A DNA stretch of 29,701 nucleotides from a virus, in the IMG/VR virus record IMGVR_UViG_3300024520_000361, positions 1 to 29,701 of that record. One strand, written 5' to 3'. A program made the translations under genes and the position numbers. Positions 14,791 to 23,104 of the stretch are shown here, piece after piece. The first letter of the stretch is position 1, and the number at the start of each line of letters is the position of its first letter. The notes under the pieces are model-generated. The model saw only the letters and a list, made by a program, of their open reading frames with translations. It had not been told where the DNA came from and ran no database searches.

Positions 14791-15306
14791 TTAAAAAACA
14801 TTAAGATTAGCAAATTCTCCATGATTTATTTTTGCTGATTCATTATAAGCTAATGCAGCATCTTCCTCAGTCTTAAAAGTTCCTAAATACTTCTGTTTAC
14901 CGTCTATTTTTATATTTGCTATAATAGTTCTGTAAGTATAACGACTTTCTCTTTTTAGTTTTTTAGAAAAATATTTTCTTTTTACCACATGATAACTTAC
15001 TCCTAAATATTTTGATGATCCATATCCATTCCTGTTTTTTGAGTTCTCAGATGATGTACATATCCTTAGATTTGACCTTCTGTTATCCAATCCATTCCTA
15101 TTAATATGGTCTATAATTTGCCCTTTTTTTGCGTTCATTACAAATCTATGTAACTTTATTTTCTTTCGATTAACATAAACATCAGCATAGTTAACATTTG
15201 CACATTTATGAAAATAGCAACTATATTGTTTTATATTTTCATAATCAGAATCATCAAGAATAATACTGTGTTTTATTCCCTTGTATTTTATTTCAATTGT
15301 TTTCAT
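14791..15306 (-). CDS. HNH endonuclease with AP2 DNA-binding domain
   Basis: A 171-residue free-standing homing-type endonuclease. The HNH region spans about 50-90: LHRFVMNAKKGQIIDHINRN then LDNRRSNLRICTSSENSKNR, with H53, D66-H67, N75 and N79 as likely zinc and catalytic residues. An AP2/ERF-like DNA-binding domain follows (SKYLGVSYH at 98-106; KYLGTFKTEEDAALAYNESA at 139-158; HGEFANLN at 162-169). Such enzymes cut a specific site and spread by copying; they are common in phages. It lies between a tail-gene terminator and the next operon, so it breaks no gene. Its own promoter overlaps its start. No intron or intein is seen. Confidence 0.85.
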   Translation of the reverse strand: MKTIEIKYKGIKHSIILDDSDYENIKQYSCYFHKCANVNYADVYVNRKKIKLHRFVMNAKKGQIIDHINRNGLDNRRSNLRICTSSENSKNRNGYGSSKYLGVSYHVVKRKYFSKKLKRESRYTYRTIIANIKIDGKQKYLGTFKTEEDAALAYNESAKINHGEFANLNVF

Positions 15307-15308
15307 TT

Positions 15309-15343
15309 GTCAAATATACAAATAAAAACTATCTAAAAACAAA
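15309..15343 (-). promoter_or_regulatory. Promoter of the HNH endonuclease gene
   Basis: The minus strand has TTTG (15340-15343), 21 bases, then TATATTTG (15311-15318). This is the best match in the window to the Bacteroidota -33/-7 pattern. Only four bases separate the -7 element from the ATG at 15306, so the message would begin at or next to the start codon (leaderless). The -33 part overlaps the T tract of the terminator, so the end of one transcript and the start of the next are fused. Confidence 0.6.
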
Positions 15344-15379
15344 AAACCTCGTAACATTTAAAAAGAGGTTACGAGGTTT
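15344..15379 (-). terminator. Intrinsic terminator after the tail gene block
   Basis: AAACCTCGTAAC (15344-15355) pairs perfectly with GTTACGAGGTTT (15368-15379), a 12-base stem with a 12-base loop. On the transcribed strand it is followed by TTT and then a further T-rich tract (TTTTTTGTTTTT in total). It begins 17 bases after the stop of the 174-residue gene and is the clearest terminator in the window. Confidence 0.85.
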
Positions 15380-15395
15380 AATAAGTTATTTGTTA

Positions 15396-15920
15396 CTATT
15401 CAAATATATCAGCAGGAGCAGTGTATGCTGTATGCATATCCTGAGCTGCCCAATTGACAGCCACATCCCAAAAAATAGATGTATCTAAACCTTCCTCAAC
15501 AACTGAATCAGAATCAACATTAGCGATTGGATTATCACTTGGAGGAAACCAAATTGAGCCGTCTTGAGTAAAGTAAGCAACAGAATGAGATGAATCAAAG
15601 TTCAAAGCATTATAGAAATCTTCATTTCCAATAACATCAGGATGAGAATACGTTAAAGTTCTCTCAAATCCTACTGTCCTTGTTTTCTGTCTTCCAAAAC
15701 CATCAACCTGAACAGGAGCCGCTTTTGGCTTTGCTCCCCTCACATTCTTGATAATAACTACTGTTCCATTCCCTATGCCTGTATTCCATTGAGCTGAAAC
15801 AGTTGGATCAGTAATAGCATGGTCACTTCGTAAAAAAGCAATAGCTAAAATTCTCCCTGCTGCATTAGCACAAATATCTTCGGCAAAGGCGGGTATGGGT
15901 GTATCACAATATAAACTCAT
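15396..15920 (-). CDS. Probable virion or tail protein, 174 aa
   Basis: A 174-residue soluble, beta-rich protein of low charge, starting MSLYCDTPIPAFAEDIC. It contains GNGTVVIIKNVRGAKPKAAP and GFGRQKTRTVGFERTLTYSH in the middle and WDVAVNWAAQDMH near the C-terminus. Composition and place at the end of the tail transcription unit suggest a structural protein, perhaps a tail tube, tip or decoration protein. No membrane segment or catalytic motif was seen. A strong terminator follows. The exact role is not recognised. Confidence 0.65.
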   Translation of the reverse strand: MSLYCDTPIPAFAEDICANAAGRILAIAFLRSDHAITDPTVSAQWNTGIGNGTVVIIKNVRGAKPKAAPVQVDGFGRQKTRTVGFERTLTYSHPDVIGNEDFYNALNFDSSHSVAYFTQDGSIWFPPSDNPIANVDSDSVVEEGLDTSIFWDVAVNWAAQDMHTAYTAPADIFE

Positions 15921-15981
15921 AATACTATAATTATTAATTATTAATTTTAATAGATTTTAATGTCCCCATTCTTTATTGTGG

Positions 15982-17784
15982 CTAACAATATTTATTTTCG
16001 TTTAAATCAGTTTTAAGTCTTAATTCTGAGTTGGCATTTGATAAATCAGGTAATTTCCCCGCTAATCTTTCCCCCTCAGTACTATATGATGCATCTTGAG
16101 AGATATAGTTCACATCATCAACTAAAAATGTATCATATCCTATTAAAAGACGTAAAAAATCATGCATCCATTCCGGTTGTTGCCAAATGAATAAATTTCT
16201 TTTCTTTTCACTCTTGAAATATAGTGTTTTTGAAACTCCTGCTGAATCTTCCTCATTTTCCTTATCCCCATCATATTTAGGATTCATTAATTCTGCTGAT
16301 ATTCTAACAACAGGGTTATAAGATAATCCTACAAAATCAATCCCAAAGGCATTATCTAAATTAGTCCCTGAAAGTTTAACAGTACAATCATGAGATGCTT
16401 TTAATTGATAACAATCTGTTCTAAAATCATAACCTGAATCAACAACATCCAGGAGAGCAGTTAGTGTTGATAATTGATAACCTTGATTCCCTACTGAATT
16501 AGCCTCAAATGATATTGAATCACAATTGGCAGTTAATACTCCTGATGATAATGTGTATGTTCCTGCTGCTGATATATTCCCTAAATTAGCAACTTCAGCA
16601 GCCCCATTATAAAGTTTAACATCAAAATCTCCTGCTGAATATCCTGCAACAGTAAATGTAACATCATAACTCAATGATTTACTAAAATTATAGGCTAATG
16701 TTGTTTGGGTTAAATCCCCTGCCCCTCCTGCTGAACTCATTATGGCAACTCCTATTCCTGCTGTCCATCCACTTCCTGCATTCCAATTAGTAAGATTAGG
16801 AAAGTCTCCATCAATAATTCTATCTAAAGAAACATTCTCAGGAACTCCAACATCATCAATAATTCTTATATGATAACATCCTGTACATCCATATCCATCC
16901 TGTAAATTCCCCCAATCAAAAGACATTTTAATTTGAGAGGATGTTGCTGAGGATATTATATCTGTATATAATGAACTATAAGCAACCGTATTATCATCAC
17001 AATTAACAACAAAAAACATTGGATTATTTAACTGAGTAACAACTAAATCAGAAAATGTAGCTGCTATATTAGCATCAGAATCAATCATTATTGCTGTTTC
17101 ATCATTACCTGAAGCATAACCGTATAATGTAACCGTTCCTGATGGATCATCTGTTTCATCTAAGGTTAAAACCAATGTCCCTCCAATATAGAATCTCAAT
17201 TGGTCTCCATCTAATGTAGATGTGAATGATGTTATATCAATTTCATACTTATAAAGGTTATTATCAACCAATATATTAGTTTGTTTCATTGTCGCAACTG
17301 CCCCTGTTGTTTTAACAAGTTCATCAGTACCTATTGCAAAGTTTCCTGATAGATTATAGTTAGAAATCTCATAATTTTGCCCTCCTGCTGAGAATATATC
17401 ATCAACTAATGTTATTGTTGTTGCAGAATCAACTGATGTTATTCTTGATGTTACATCTGTTGATGTATTCCTTGCCCACATGAACGTTGTGGCAATTGGT
17501 GTTCCAACCCCAATACTTCCATCAAAGTCTGCTCCTGAATCAACCAATTTTCCTGCTGATATTGATGTTTGAGTTCCCTCTAATCCTTCAGTCCCAAAAT
17601 CTCCTCCAACTTGTACGTCTGCTGTCTGAGTAGCGACATCCATAACCCATTCTGTTGTATCATCACATGTTACTAATGGGAAATAATCTAAATGCCATTG
17701 ACAAATAGATGTTTTATCATTAAAGAGAGTTTCTAATGCTGTGTATAACTTAACTGCCTGATTTAATATTCTACTTGATGCCAT
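15982..17784 (-). CDS. Tail-tip protein with jelly-roll binding module
   Basis: A 600-residue, beta-rich protein low in Lys/Arg. Residues about 70-150 contain a small module (LVDSGADF, ITSVDSATTITLVDDIFSA, then YEI) also present in the next tail protein. Residues about 330-440 resemble a galactose-binding jelly-roll (IDGDFPNLTNWNAGSGWTAG, LTQTTLAYNF, SAAGTYTLSSG). The last 170 residues are more charged and may bind the rest of the tail. Such modules in tail proteins bind host glycans. It lies between the 843-residue tail protein and the 174-residue gene. A host-recognition or baseplate role is likely; the glycan is unknown. Confidence 0.7.
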   Translation of the reverse strand: MASSRILNQAVKLYTALETLFNDKTSICQWHLDYFPLVTCDDTTEWVMDVATQTADVQVGGDFGTEGLEGTQTSISAGKLVDSGADFDGSIGVGTPIATTFMWARNTSTDVTSRITSVDSATTITLVDDIFSAGGQNYEISNYNLSGNFAIGTDELVKTTGAVATMKQTNILVDNNLYKYEIDITSFTSTLDGDQLRFYIGGTLVLTLDETDDPSGTVTLYGYASGNDETAIMIDSDANIAATFSDLVVTQLNNPMFFVVNCDDNTVAYSSLYTDIISSATSSQIKMSFDWGNLQDGYGCTGCYHIRIIDDVGVPENVSLDRIIDGDFPNLTNWNAGSGWTAGIGVAIMSSAGGAGDLTQTTLAYNFSKSLSYDVTFTVAGYSAGDFDVKLYNGAAEVANLGNISAAGTYTLSSGVLTANCDSISFEANSVGNQGYQLSTLTALLDVVDSGYDFRTDCYQLKASHDCTVKLSGTNLDNAFGIDFVGLSYNPVVRISAELMNPKYDGDKENEEDSAGVSKTLYFKSEKKRNLFIWQQPEWMHDFLRLLIGYDTFLVDDVNYISQDASYSTEGERLAGKLPDLSNANSELRLKTDLNENKYC

Positions 17785-17787
17785 AAT

Positions 17788-20319
17788 TTAACAATCTCCA
17801 TTAATTTTGTTCTTAGCTCGTAACCTAAACTCACATGTTGAGGTCTTTCTGTTGTATTTTATCTGATTTCTCCATCCAAATATGTGATTAACTGTATTCT
17901 TAGAGAATAAAACAGCCTTTTCAGGAGCATCTTTCAATGCTTTGAAATCTGTATATGTTATTGCCTTTTCAAACTTGTATTGATAGATTGGGAAAGTATC
18001 AGGATCAACAGGCAGTATATCCCCACCACCATCATCTGATGAAATCAACCTAAAATCTGTTCTTTGTGTTGTTTCAGTTACTAAATCAAAGTATGATGTC
18101 AATATTTCGGTTTGCATATTACTTCCCTTTGGAGTTGATAGTGTAATTATCACATTAACCCTCTCATTAACAAATGTTGGGAATGTTTTTTGGGTTATAA
18201 AATGCAATCTTTGTTGAAATGCTTGATTATCAAAAACAAAACTATCTGAATTGCTAAAAGATTGCAATAAATTCCCTTGAGGGGATATTCTTTGAATTGT
18301 TTGAGTAACATCAAATCTTGGCATTGGTTTCATTACCACATTATCGATTGTTGCATTAACATTCCCATTAGTTCCCACTAAAAACTTAAATTCTAAGTAT
18401 GCAGGAGGGGATGCAACATTTGTATAATCAAATACTACTGTATATGTTCCTGTTGATGTAAATACTCCTCCATTTACAACAATAATACTCCCTGATGCAA
18501 TAGTGCAATCAAATGTTAATCTATATTTGTTTCCTGTTAAGAATGCTAACTGTTTTAAGAATGCTTGAGGAGCATTAAATGCTGATGCTCCAATATTAAA
18601 CTTTCCTGCTGATATGGTTGAGGCATTACCCTGAAACCATCCTGTTGAAACTGCAAAATCTCCATTAACAACTTCATCAGCTCCCATGTTCCCATTTAAT
18701 TGTAATGCTGATCTTGCCTCAAATCCATACAATCCTGATGATGGAATAGTGTAATAAAAGTTGACTATATCGTAATTATTCCCTAAATCAAAGAATGGAG
18801 CTGTTGAATCATCATCATATTCTATTGGATTAACTGTTACCGGAAAGACTGTATCAACAATATTGGTTGTTATTCCTGCATGAAATCCTGCTGTCCCTCC
18901 TGCTGAGATATGTTTGATTACTGAATTGGGTAATCCCCCAATAAACCTGGAAACAACCTCAATATTAGTTAAAGGATAGTTATAATTGAATGGTTGTGTT
19001 CTTACTTGATAAGAATCCCCATTGTTGAATATATCTGTATCTAATACGCAAAATGTTCCCCCTGCATCTACTGAATTAACGTTTGCAGTTAGTCCTGTTA
19101 GCATATTGACAGCCATATCCCCTGCAACAACTCCATCAGCATTAAAATCAGCAGTTGAATCTGTTAATCTATTTGCAACCCCTCCATCATCATTCCCTGT
19201 TGAAACAGGAGAATCAAATTCCTTATATTTTATTGCCTTTGTACCATCTGTTACAATTATGAAGTTTTTTCTGTCGTATTTTGTGTTATTATTAGTAACA
19301 ACATCTTCAATTATATTTGTATCGATAATATATTTAGAAACTAAGTTTAATGTTTTGTCAACATTACATTGTCCTAATATTGTGTAATTCTCAATCTTAA
19401 ATGCCTTGAAATTTAATGGAGGATAAGAGAAAATGATATTATCATCAAAATCTTTACTCCCAATTTCAATATCTGAGAATAATTCCTCCTTATTAAAGTT
19501 CATTATTATATCCCTTACATTATCTAATGTCAATAATGCATCATCTTGCTCAAAATAACTTGTTTTCTCCAACCTTAATTGAAAAGCATCAGTATATCCT
19601 GATGGAGTTGGCTCTATTGCAAAGGATAAATTACATTTCTTATGAAACTCTATGAATAAGTCCTTAAAAGATACCTCTAATTGATCCCCATTCCCTGCTC
19701 CAACTCTTAATTCCTTCCCATTGAATACCATCCAATGATAAAACTCTCCTGAAAAGACATCTGATTTAAAACCAACTTGTCCATCAGTCATGTAATCGAT
19801 TATAAACCTAAAACAATCAAATGCTCTATATCCCTCCCTTGTTGTTCCATTAAATGTGTTGAATCCTGATGTTGGATCAAATACTTGAATATCATTCTCT
19901 GAAGCTGCCTGAATATCAACCCCATTTTTAGATGTTCCAACATCAACGAATGCTTTTAGGCTTTTATTGTTGTCTATCTTAGCATCAAATGATTCATCTA
20001 ATATCTTTGTTGATATAATACGTTTTTGGACATCATATTTGCTTATTTGGGTTAATTGTATAATTCCATTAAACTCCTCAACCCATGTTCCTGCATTGCA
20101 ATCATCTGTTTCAATTAATACTGCAACAGTTTGGCAATAATCTTGATTCATGATGTTATCCAGGTAATCAAAACCATCTCCCCAAAATTCTAAATCAGTT
20201 GTATAATTAACAAACAATCCTCTGATGGTTTTATCCCTTTGAGAGATAATATCAGCCTCATCCCAACCTCTTGGAGTATCAACTAAAAGGGTTGTATCTA
20301 ATGTAACTCTTAATCCCAT
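17788..20319 (-). CDS. Large tail/baseplate protein, 843 aa
   Basis: An 843-residue tail protein. The N-terminal 350 residues (GLRVTLDTTLLVDTPRGWDE, then EEFNGIIQLTQISKYDVQKR) are probably the part that joins the tail; long aromatic strands follow. Around 385-440 is the module LTDSTADF ... VNSVDAGGTFCVLDTDIF, related to one in the 600-residue protein. Around 550-660 is a jelly-roll-like region (VVNGDFAVSTGWFQGN, YRLTFDCTIASG, TIDNVVMKP). It starts 10 bases inside the preceding 65-residue gene and ends 3 bases before the next. Probably a distal tail, hub or receptor-binding protein. Confidence 0.75.
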   Translation of the reverse strand: MGLRVTLDTTLLVDTPRGWDEADIISQRDKTIRGLFVNYTTDLEFWGDGFDYLDNIMNQDYCQTVAVLIETDDCNAGTWVEEFNGIIQLTQISKYDVQKRIISTKILDESFDAKIDNNKSLKAFVDVGTSKNGVDIQAASENDIQVFDPTSGFNTFNGTTREGYRAFDCFRFIIDYMTDGQVGFKSDVFSGEFYHWMVFNGKELRVGAGNGDQLEVSFKDLFIEFHKKCNLSFAIEPTPSGYTDAFQLRLEKTSYFEQDDALLTLDNVRDIIMNFNKEELFSDIEIGSKDFDDNIIFSYPPLNFKAFKIENYTILGQCNVDKTLNLVSKYIIDTNIIEDVVTNNNTKYDRKNFIIVTDGTKAIKYKEFDSPVSTGNDDGGVANRLTDSTADFNADGVVAGDMAVNMLTGLTANVNSVDAGGTFCVLDTDIFNNGDSYQVRTQPFNYNYPLTNIEVVSRFIGGLPNSVIKHISAGGTAGFHAGITTNIVDTVFPVTVNPIEYDDDSTAPFFDLGNNYDIVNFYYTIPSSGLYGFEARSALQLNGNMGADEVVNGDFAVSTGWFQGNASTISAGKFNIGASAFNAPQAFLKQLAFLTGNKYRLTFDCTIASGSIIVVNGGVFTSTGTYTVVFDYTNVASPPAYLEFKFLVGTNGNVNATIDNVVMKPMPRFDVTQTIQRISPQGNLLQSFSNSDSFVFDNQAFQQRLHFITQKTFPTFVNERVNVIITLSTPKGSNMQTEILTSYFDLVTETTQRTDFRLISSDDGGGDILPVDPDTFPIYQYKFEKAITYTDFKALKDAPEKAVLFSKNTVNHIFGWRNQIKYNRKTSTCEFRLRAKNKINGDC

Positions 20320-20507
20320 GAACTATTCTGATTTAAGAAGTTATGCTCATCTAATGCCTCAACAATATCTGATGAAATTGCCTTTGCGTTGGATATACGG
20401 AATGATTTAGGGAAGTTTTCTACCATTAATGATTCTTTACTCTTAATTGAGGATTTAATCTTCTTATCTCCCCCTAAATACATTTGTTGGATAAGTTGTT
20501 TATTCAT
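20310..20507 (-). CDS. Small tail-module protein, 65 aa
   Basis: A 65-residue charged protein starting MNKQLIQQMYLGGDKKIKSS and ending in an acidic tail. It starts on the base after the stop codon of the tape measure gene and overlaps the 843-residue gene start by 10 bases. The position between tape measure and tail tip suggests a small tail-completion or chaperone-like protein. No known family recognised. Confidence 0.6.
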   Translation of the reverse strand: MNKQLIQQMYLGGDKKIKSSIKSKESLMVENFPKSFRISNAKAISSDIVEALDEHNFLNQNSSWD

Positions 20508-22754
20508 CTATTCATCAAACCTATCATCATTGATTGCTTTTAATACTGCTGTATGCTTTTTTGATGATGCTGCATTGATTACTGATTCATTTTTTGATAA
20601 TAATGCAGGGATTGAATCTGATGTTTCTGTTCCTGCCCCTTGAATCATGATTTCCCCATCTTTTAATTTCTTTTCCTTCCCTGATGATTGTATTTGTTTA
20701 ACTTGAGGAATTGCTGTTGCTAATACTGTTGCAACTCCTAATGCTCCTGCAATGTTATTCTTTATTTGTAATGGAATTGCTGCTAATCCTAATTGGGCAG
20801 CTAATAATGCGTTTGCTTTTTGTGTATTAATAACAATTGAGGCAATTGCAGCTATTTTATCAAAGGCTAATGCGGCTGCTTGAGCTTCCATTGAATCCCC
20901 TGCTGCTTGAGCAATTGCCCCTGCTAATCCTAATGCAGAAAATAATAATTGTTCATCAATTTGCCCCTTAGCGTCTGCAAATGCTTGGTCTAATTCTAAT
21001 TGTGTTGCATCATTCTCCTCTTGCATTGCCATTTTCTCCTCAAATGCCTCAGCCTCATCTTCTAATCTTTGTTGCCTTTCTTCTTTTAATTTAGCAGTTT
21101 TTTCTTCCTCAACAGTAAAAAATCTATCTAAATCAGCATCAAATGTTTCTGCTAAAACAGTTTCCTCCTCTTTTTCTGCATCCTCAAAACCTATTCCCCT
21201 TTCCTCTTTAATTGCTTTCTTTTTGTCAGCCTGGAGTTTTAGTTGTTTTTCTAATAAGGTTAATGATTTCTTTTTTGATGTGTTATTTGTATTTGTTGAA
21301 TCAGTATTAGTATCTAATGCATCAGTTTCTCCCTCAATAGCCTTTTCTGATTTTTCTGTTCCAAATGCAACATCTTTTATTAACTGAGTATATTCTGCCC
21401 CTGTTATTTTACCTGATTTTAATGCCTCTCCTAATTTACCAACAACTAATGCATTGTTTTCAAGTGCTAATCCAAATGTTCGTTGTGCCTCAGTACTTTT
21501 TGATACATCTTTTTGCATCTGAGCAACAGCAGGATTCAATATCTCATTAATGTTTGTGGTAAATTTATCAGCATTATTCAAGAATCCTAATATCCCATTT
21601 GATTCACTAAACTCAAATTCATTTAAGGCTGTCATGCTTTCTAATATGCCTGTAAACCCCTCAATTGCTCCCTTACTAATTGTTGAAAATACTCCTGTTC
21701 CATCCTCCAATGATAATAAGAAAGATTCATAGGTTGCATCCATTTCTTCAACCCTTCCCGCTAAATTATCCATTTGAATCCCTGCCTGAGTTAATGCAAC
21801 CCCTGATTCACTTACTGCACCCTGAAAACCCTCAAATGTTCCTATATTATCCAGGAGGATTTGTCCTGCCGTTGCTGATTCCAATCCAAATAACTTTGTT
21901 TGAGCCTGTGAACGCTTAACAGGATCTTCAATACCATCAAACTTGTTTTTAGTTTCTTCTAAGGCTGCATTTATATCAAATTGTCCATCAACAAATCCTA
22001 ATCCTGCATTCTTTAACTTTAATATAATGTTTTTAAGGTTGTTTCCTGCTTCTGCTCCTTTTAATTGTTTTGTTGCTAATGTTTCAACCAATGCAACTGA
22101 ATCTGTTATTGATACGTTTGCTCCATTTGCAACTGCCCCAAATTTCTCAATTGCTGCTGATGTTTCAGGAATTGCTGATGCCCCTGCCTTTGCTCCTGCT
22201 GCTAATGCATCCATTACTAATGCAGAATCGTCTGCTGTAAGGTTGAATTGAGCCATTCCTGTTGTTACAGCATTAACTGATGTTGTTAAATCTAATCCTG
22301 AAGCCTTTGATAAGGTAATTGAGTTCTTTGTTACTAATGCCAATGCATCAGCATTCTTTAGTAAGGCAGGTTGAGCTGATCCAACTAATTCAAACCCTTT
22401 TGCAATCTCAATTGCTGATTTCTTTGTTTCTTTGGCTGTTTTTAATACAATCCCCTTTAATTTATCAAGGTCTTGCCCTACTGCTCCTGTAATTGCTGAT
22501 AATGATGATATTGATTTCTCAAATGCAACTATTCTTTGAACTGCATCCCCAATTACTGCTTTAATGGCAAATGCTCCTGCCATTGCTCCCCCTAACTTCA
22601 ATAAACCCTTATTCATTGAGCTGAGAGAGTTATTCATCTCCTTAGTTCCTGTCTTAACCTTTTTATTTAGATTGTCAAAGTCTTTTCCTGTCTTCTTGAT
22701 GTCTCCATCAATAACATTAATCTTAATCGTTACATCTTTAACATTTCCTGCCAT
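20508..22754 (-). CDS. Tail tape measure protein
   Basis: A 748-residue protein that fixes tail length and is ejected with DNA. It begins MAGNVKDVTIKINVID, has a hydrophobic Ala/Gly segment at about 52-72 (LLKLGGAMAGAFAIKAVIGD), then a phage-type tape measure core to about 350 (IETLATKQ-like Ala-rich repeats, KLKNAGLGFVDGQFDINAAL). The middle is coiled coil (RQQRLEDEAEAFEEKMAMQE); about 625-715 is strongly hydrophobic, as expected of the segment that enters the membrane. By the rule of 0.15 nm per residue the tail would be about 110 nm (inference). It follows a chaperone pair and a promoter motif, the usual order. Confidence 0.9.
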   Translation of the reverse strand: MAGNVKDVTIKINVIDGDIKKTGKDFDNLNKKVKTGTKEMNNSLSSMNKGLLKLGGAMAGAFAIKAVIGDAVQRIVAFEKSISSLSAITGAVGQDLDKLKGIVLKTAKETKKSAIEIAKGFELVGSAQPALLKNADALALVTKNSITLSKASGLDLTTSVNAVTTGMAQFNLTADDSALVMDALAAGAKAGASAIPETSAAIEKFGAVANGANVSITDSVALVETLATKQLKGAEAGNNLKNIILKLKNAGLGFVDGQFDINAALEETKNKFDGIEDPVKRSQAQTKLFGLESATAGQILLDNIGTFEGFQGAVSESGVALTQAGIQMDNLAGRVEEMDATYESFLLSLEDGTGVFSTISKGAIEGFTGILESMTALNEFEFSESNGILGFLNNADKFTTNINEILNPAVAQMQKDVSKSTEAQRTFGLALENNALVVGKLGEALKSGKITGAEYTQLIKDVAFGTEKSEKAIEGETDALDTNTDSTNTNNTSKKKSLTLLEKQLKLQADKKKAIKEERGIGFEDAEKEEETVLAETFDADLDRFFTVEEEKTAKLKEERQQRLEDEAEAFEEKMAMQEENDATQLELDQAFADAKGQIDEQLLFSALGLAGAIAQAAGDSMEAQAAALAFDKIAAIASIVINTQKANALLAAQLGLAAIPLQIKNNIAGALGVATVLATAIPQVKQIQSSGKEKKLKDGEIMIQGAGTETSDSIPALLSKNESVINAASSKKHTAVLKAINDDRFDE

Positions 22755-22917
22755 AATAGAATGATTTATGGCTCTTTTAAGGGAACTTCCTTCTTAGGTA
22801 AACACAACCAAAATAAGGGTTGGGATTTACATGGTCTTTTTTGCCATACCCCTCCTTACAATTTAAGCCCTATTCCTTTACTATATCCGTCAATATAGTG
22901 ATTGAGTGTTTAAACAT
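22755..22917 (-). other. Structured leader before the tape measure gene
   Basis: This 163-base stretch holds no gene of any length. On the transcribed strand ACTATAT (22893-22899 with 22880-22886) forms a perfect 7-base stem with a 6-base loop; AAGG/CCTT (22779-22792) forms a small stem close to the start. A weaker ATGG/CCAT pair lies at 22831-22847. These could regulate tape measure translation or be mRNA stabilising elements. No known riboswitch recognised. Confidence 0.4.
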
Positions 22918-22933
22918 TACAAATATACTAATT
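22918..22933 (-). promoter_or_regulatory. Bacteroidota-type promoter motif for tape measure/tail genes
   Basis: The minus strand reads AATTAGTATATTTGTA, with TATATTTG at 22920-22927. The TAG in the motif (22928-22930) is the stop codon of the frameshift product. No -33 TTTG is evident. It would drive tape measure and later tail genes and produce the 163-base leader. Confidence 0.65.
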
Positions 22934-23104
22934 ATTTTTCTTATCTTGAATATGCTCTATAAATTCATGATATTCAAACGTTGAAACCTTTTTGAGGTTA
23001 GCTAACTTAGTTAAATCCCCTCCTGCAATCTTTATATCGTTTGCTCTGTCGATTTGTTGCTTTCGCATACCCCTGAAGCTAAGATTAAGTTCTGTTGTTC
23101 GTCC
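22928..23104 (-). CDS. T-like extension of tail chaperone, reached by -1 frameshift
   Basis: From the GGA codon at 23104 a second frame, one base back from the 208-residue gene, stays open for 58 codons to TAG at 22928. The upstream 185 residues plus this part give a predicted 243-residue G-T fusion. The extension reads GRTTELNLSFRG, then MRKQQIDRANDIKIAG and a helical end VSTFEYHEFIEHIQDKKNN. An internal ATG at 23068 could in principle start a 46-residue protein, but the overlap, the slippery site at 23104-23110 and the position before the tape measure gene fit the conserved frameshift seen in tail assembly chaperones of many long-tailed phages. Confidence 0.7.
   Translation of the reverse strand, partial: GRTTELNLSFRGMRKQQIDRANDIKIAGGDLTKLANLKKVSTFEYHEFIEHIQDKKNN

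Noticed and set aside
22928-23068. Independent 46-residue gene starting at the ATG 23068
   Set aside because: It is possible, but an open -1 frame back to a canonical slippery site before the tape measure gene is better explained as a frameshift extension.
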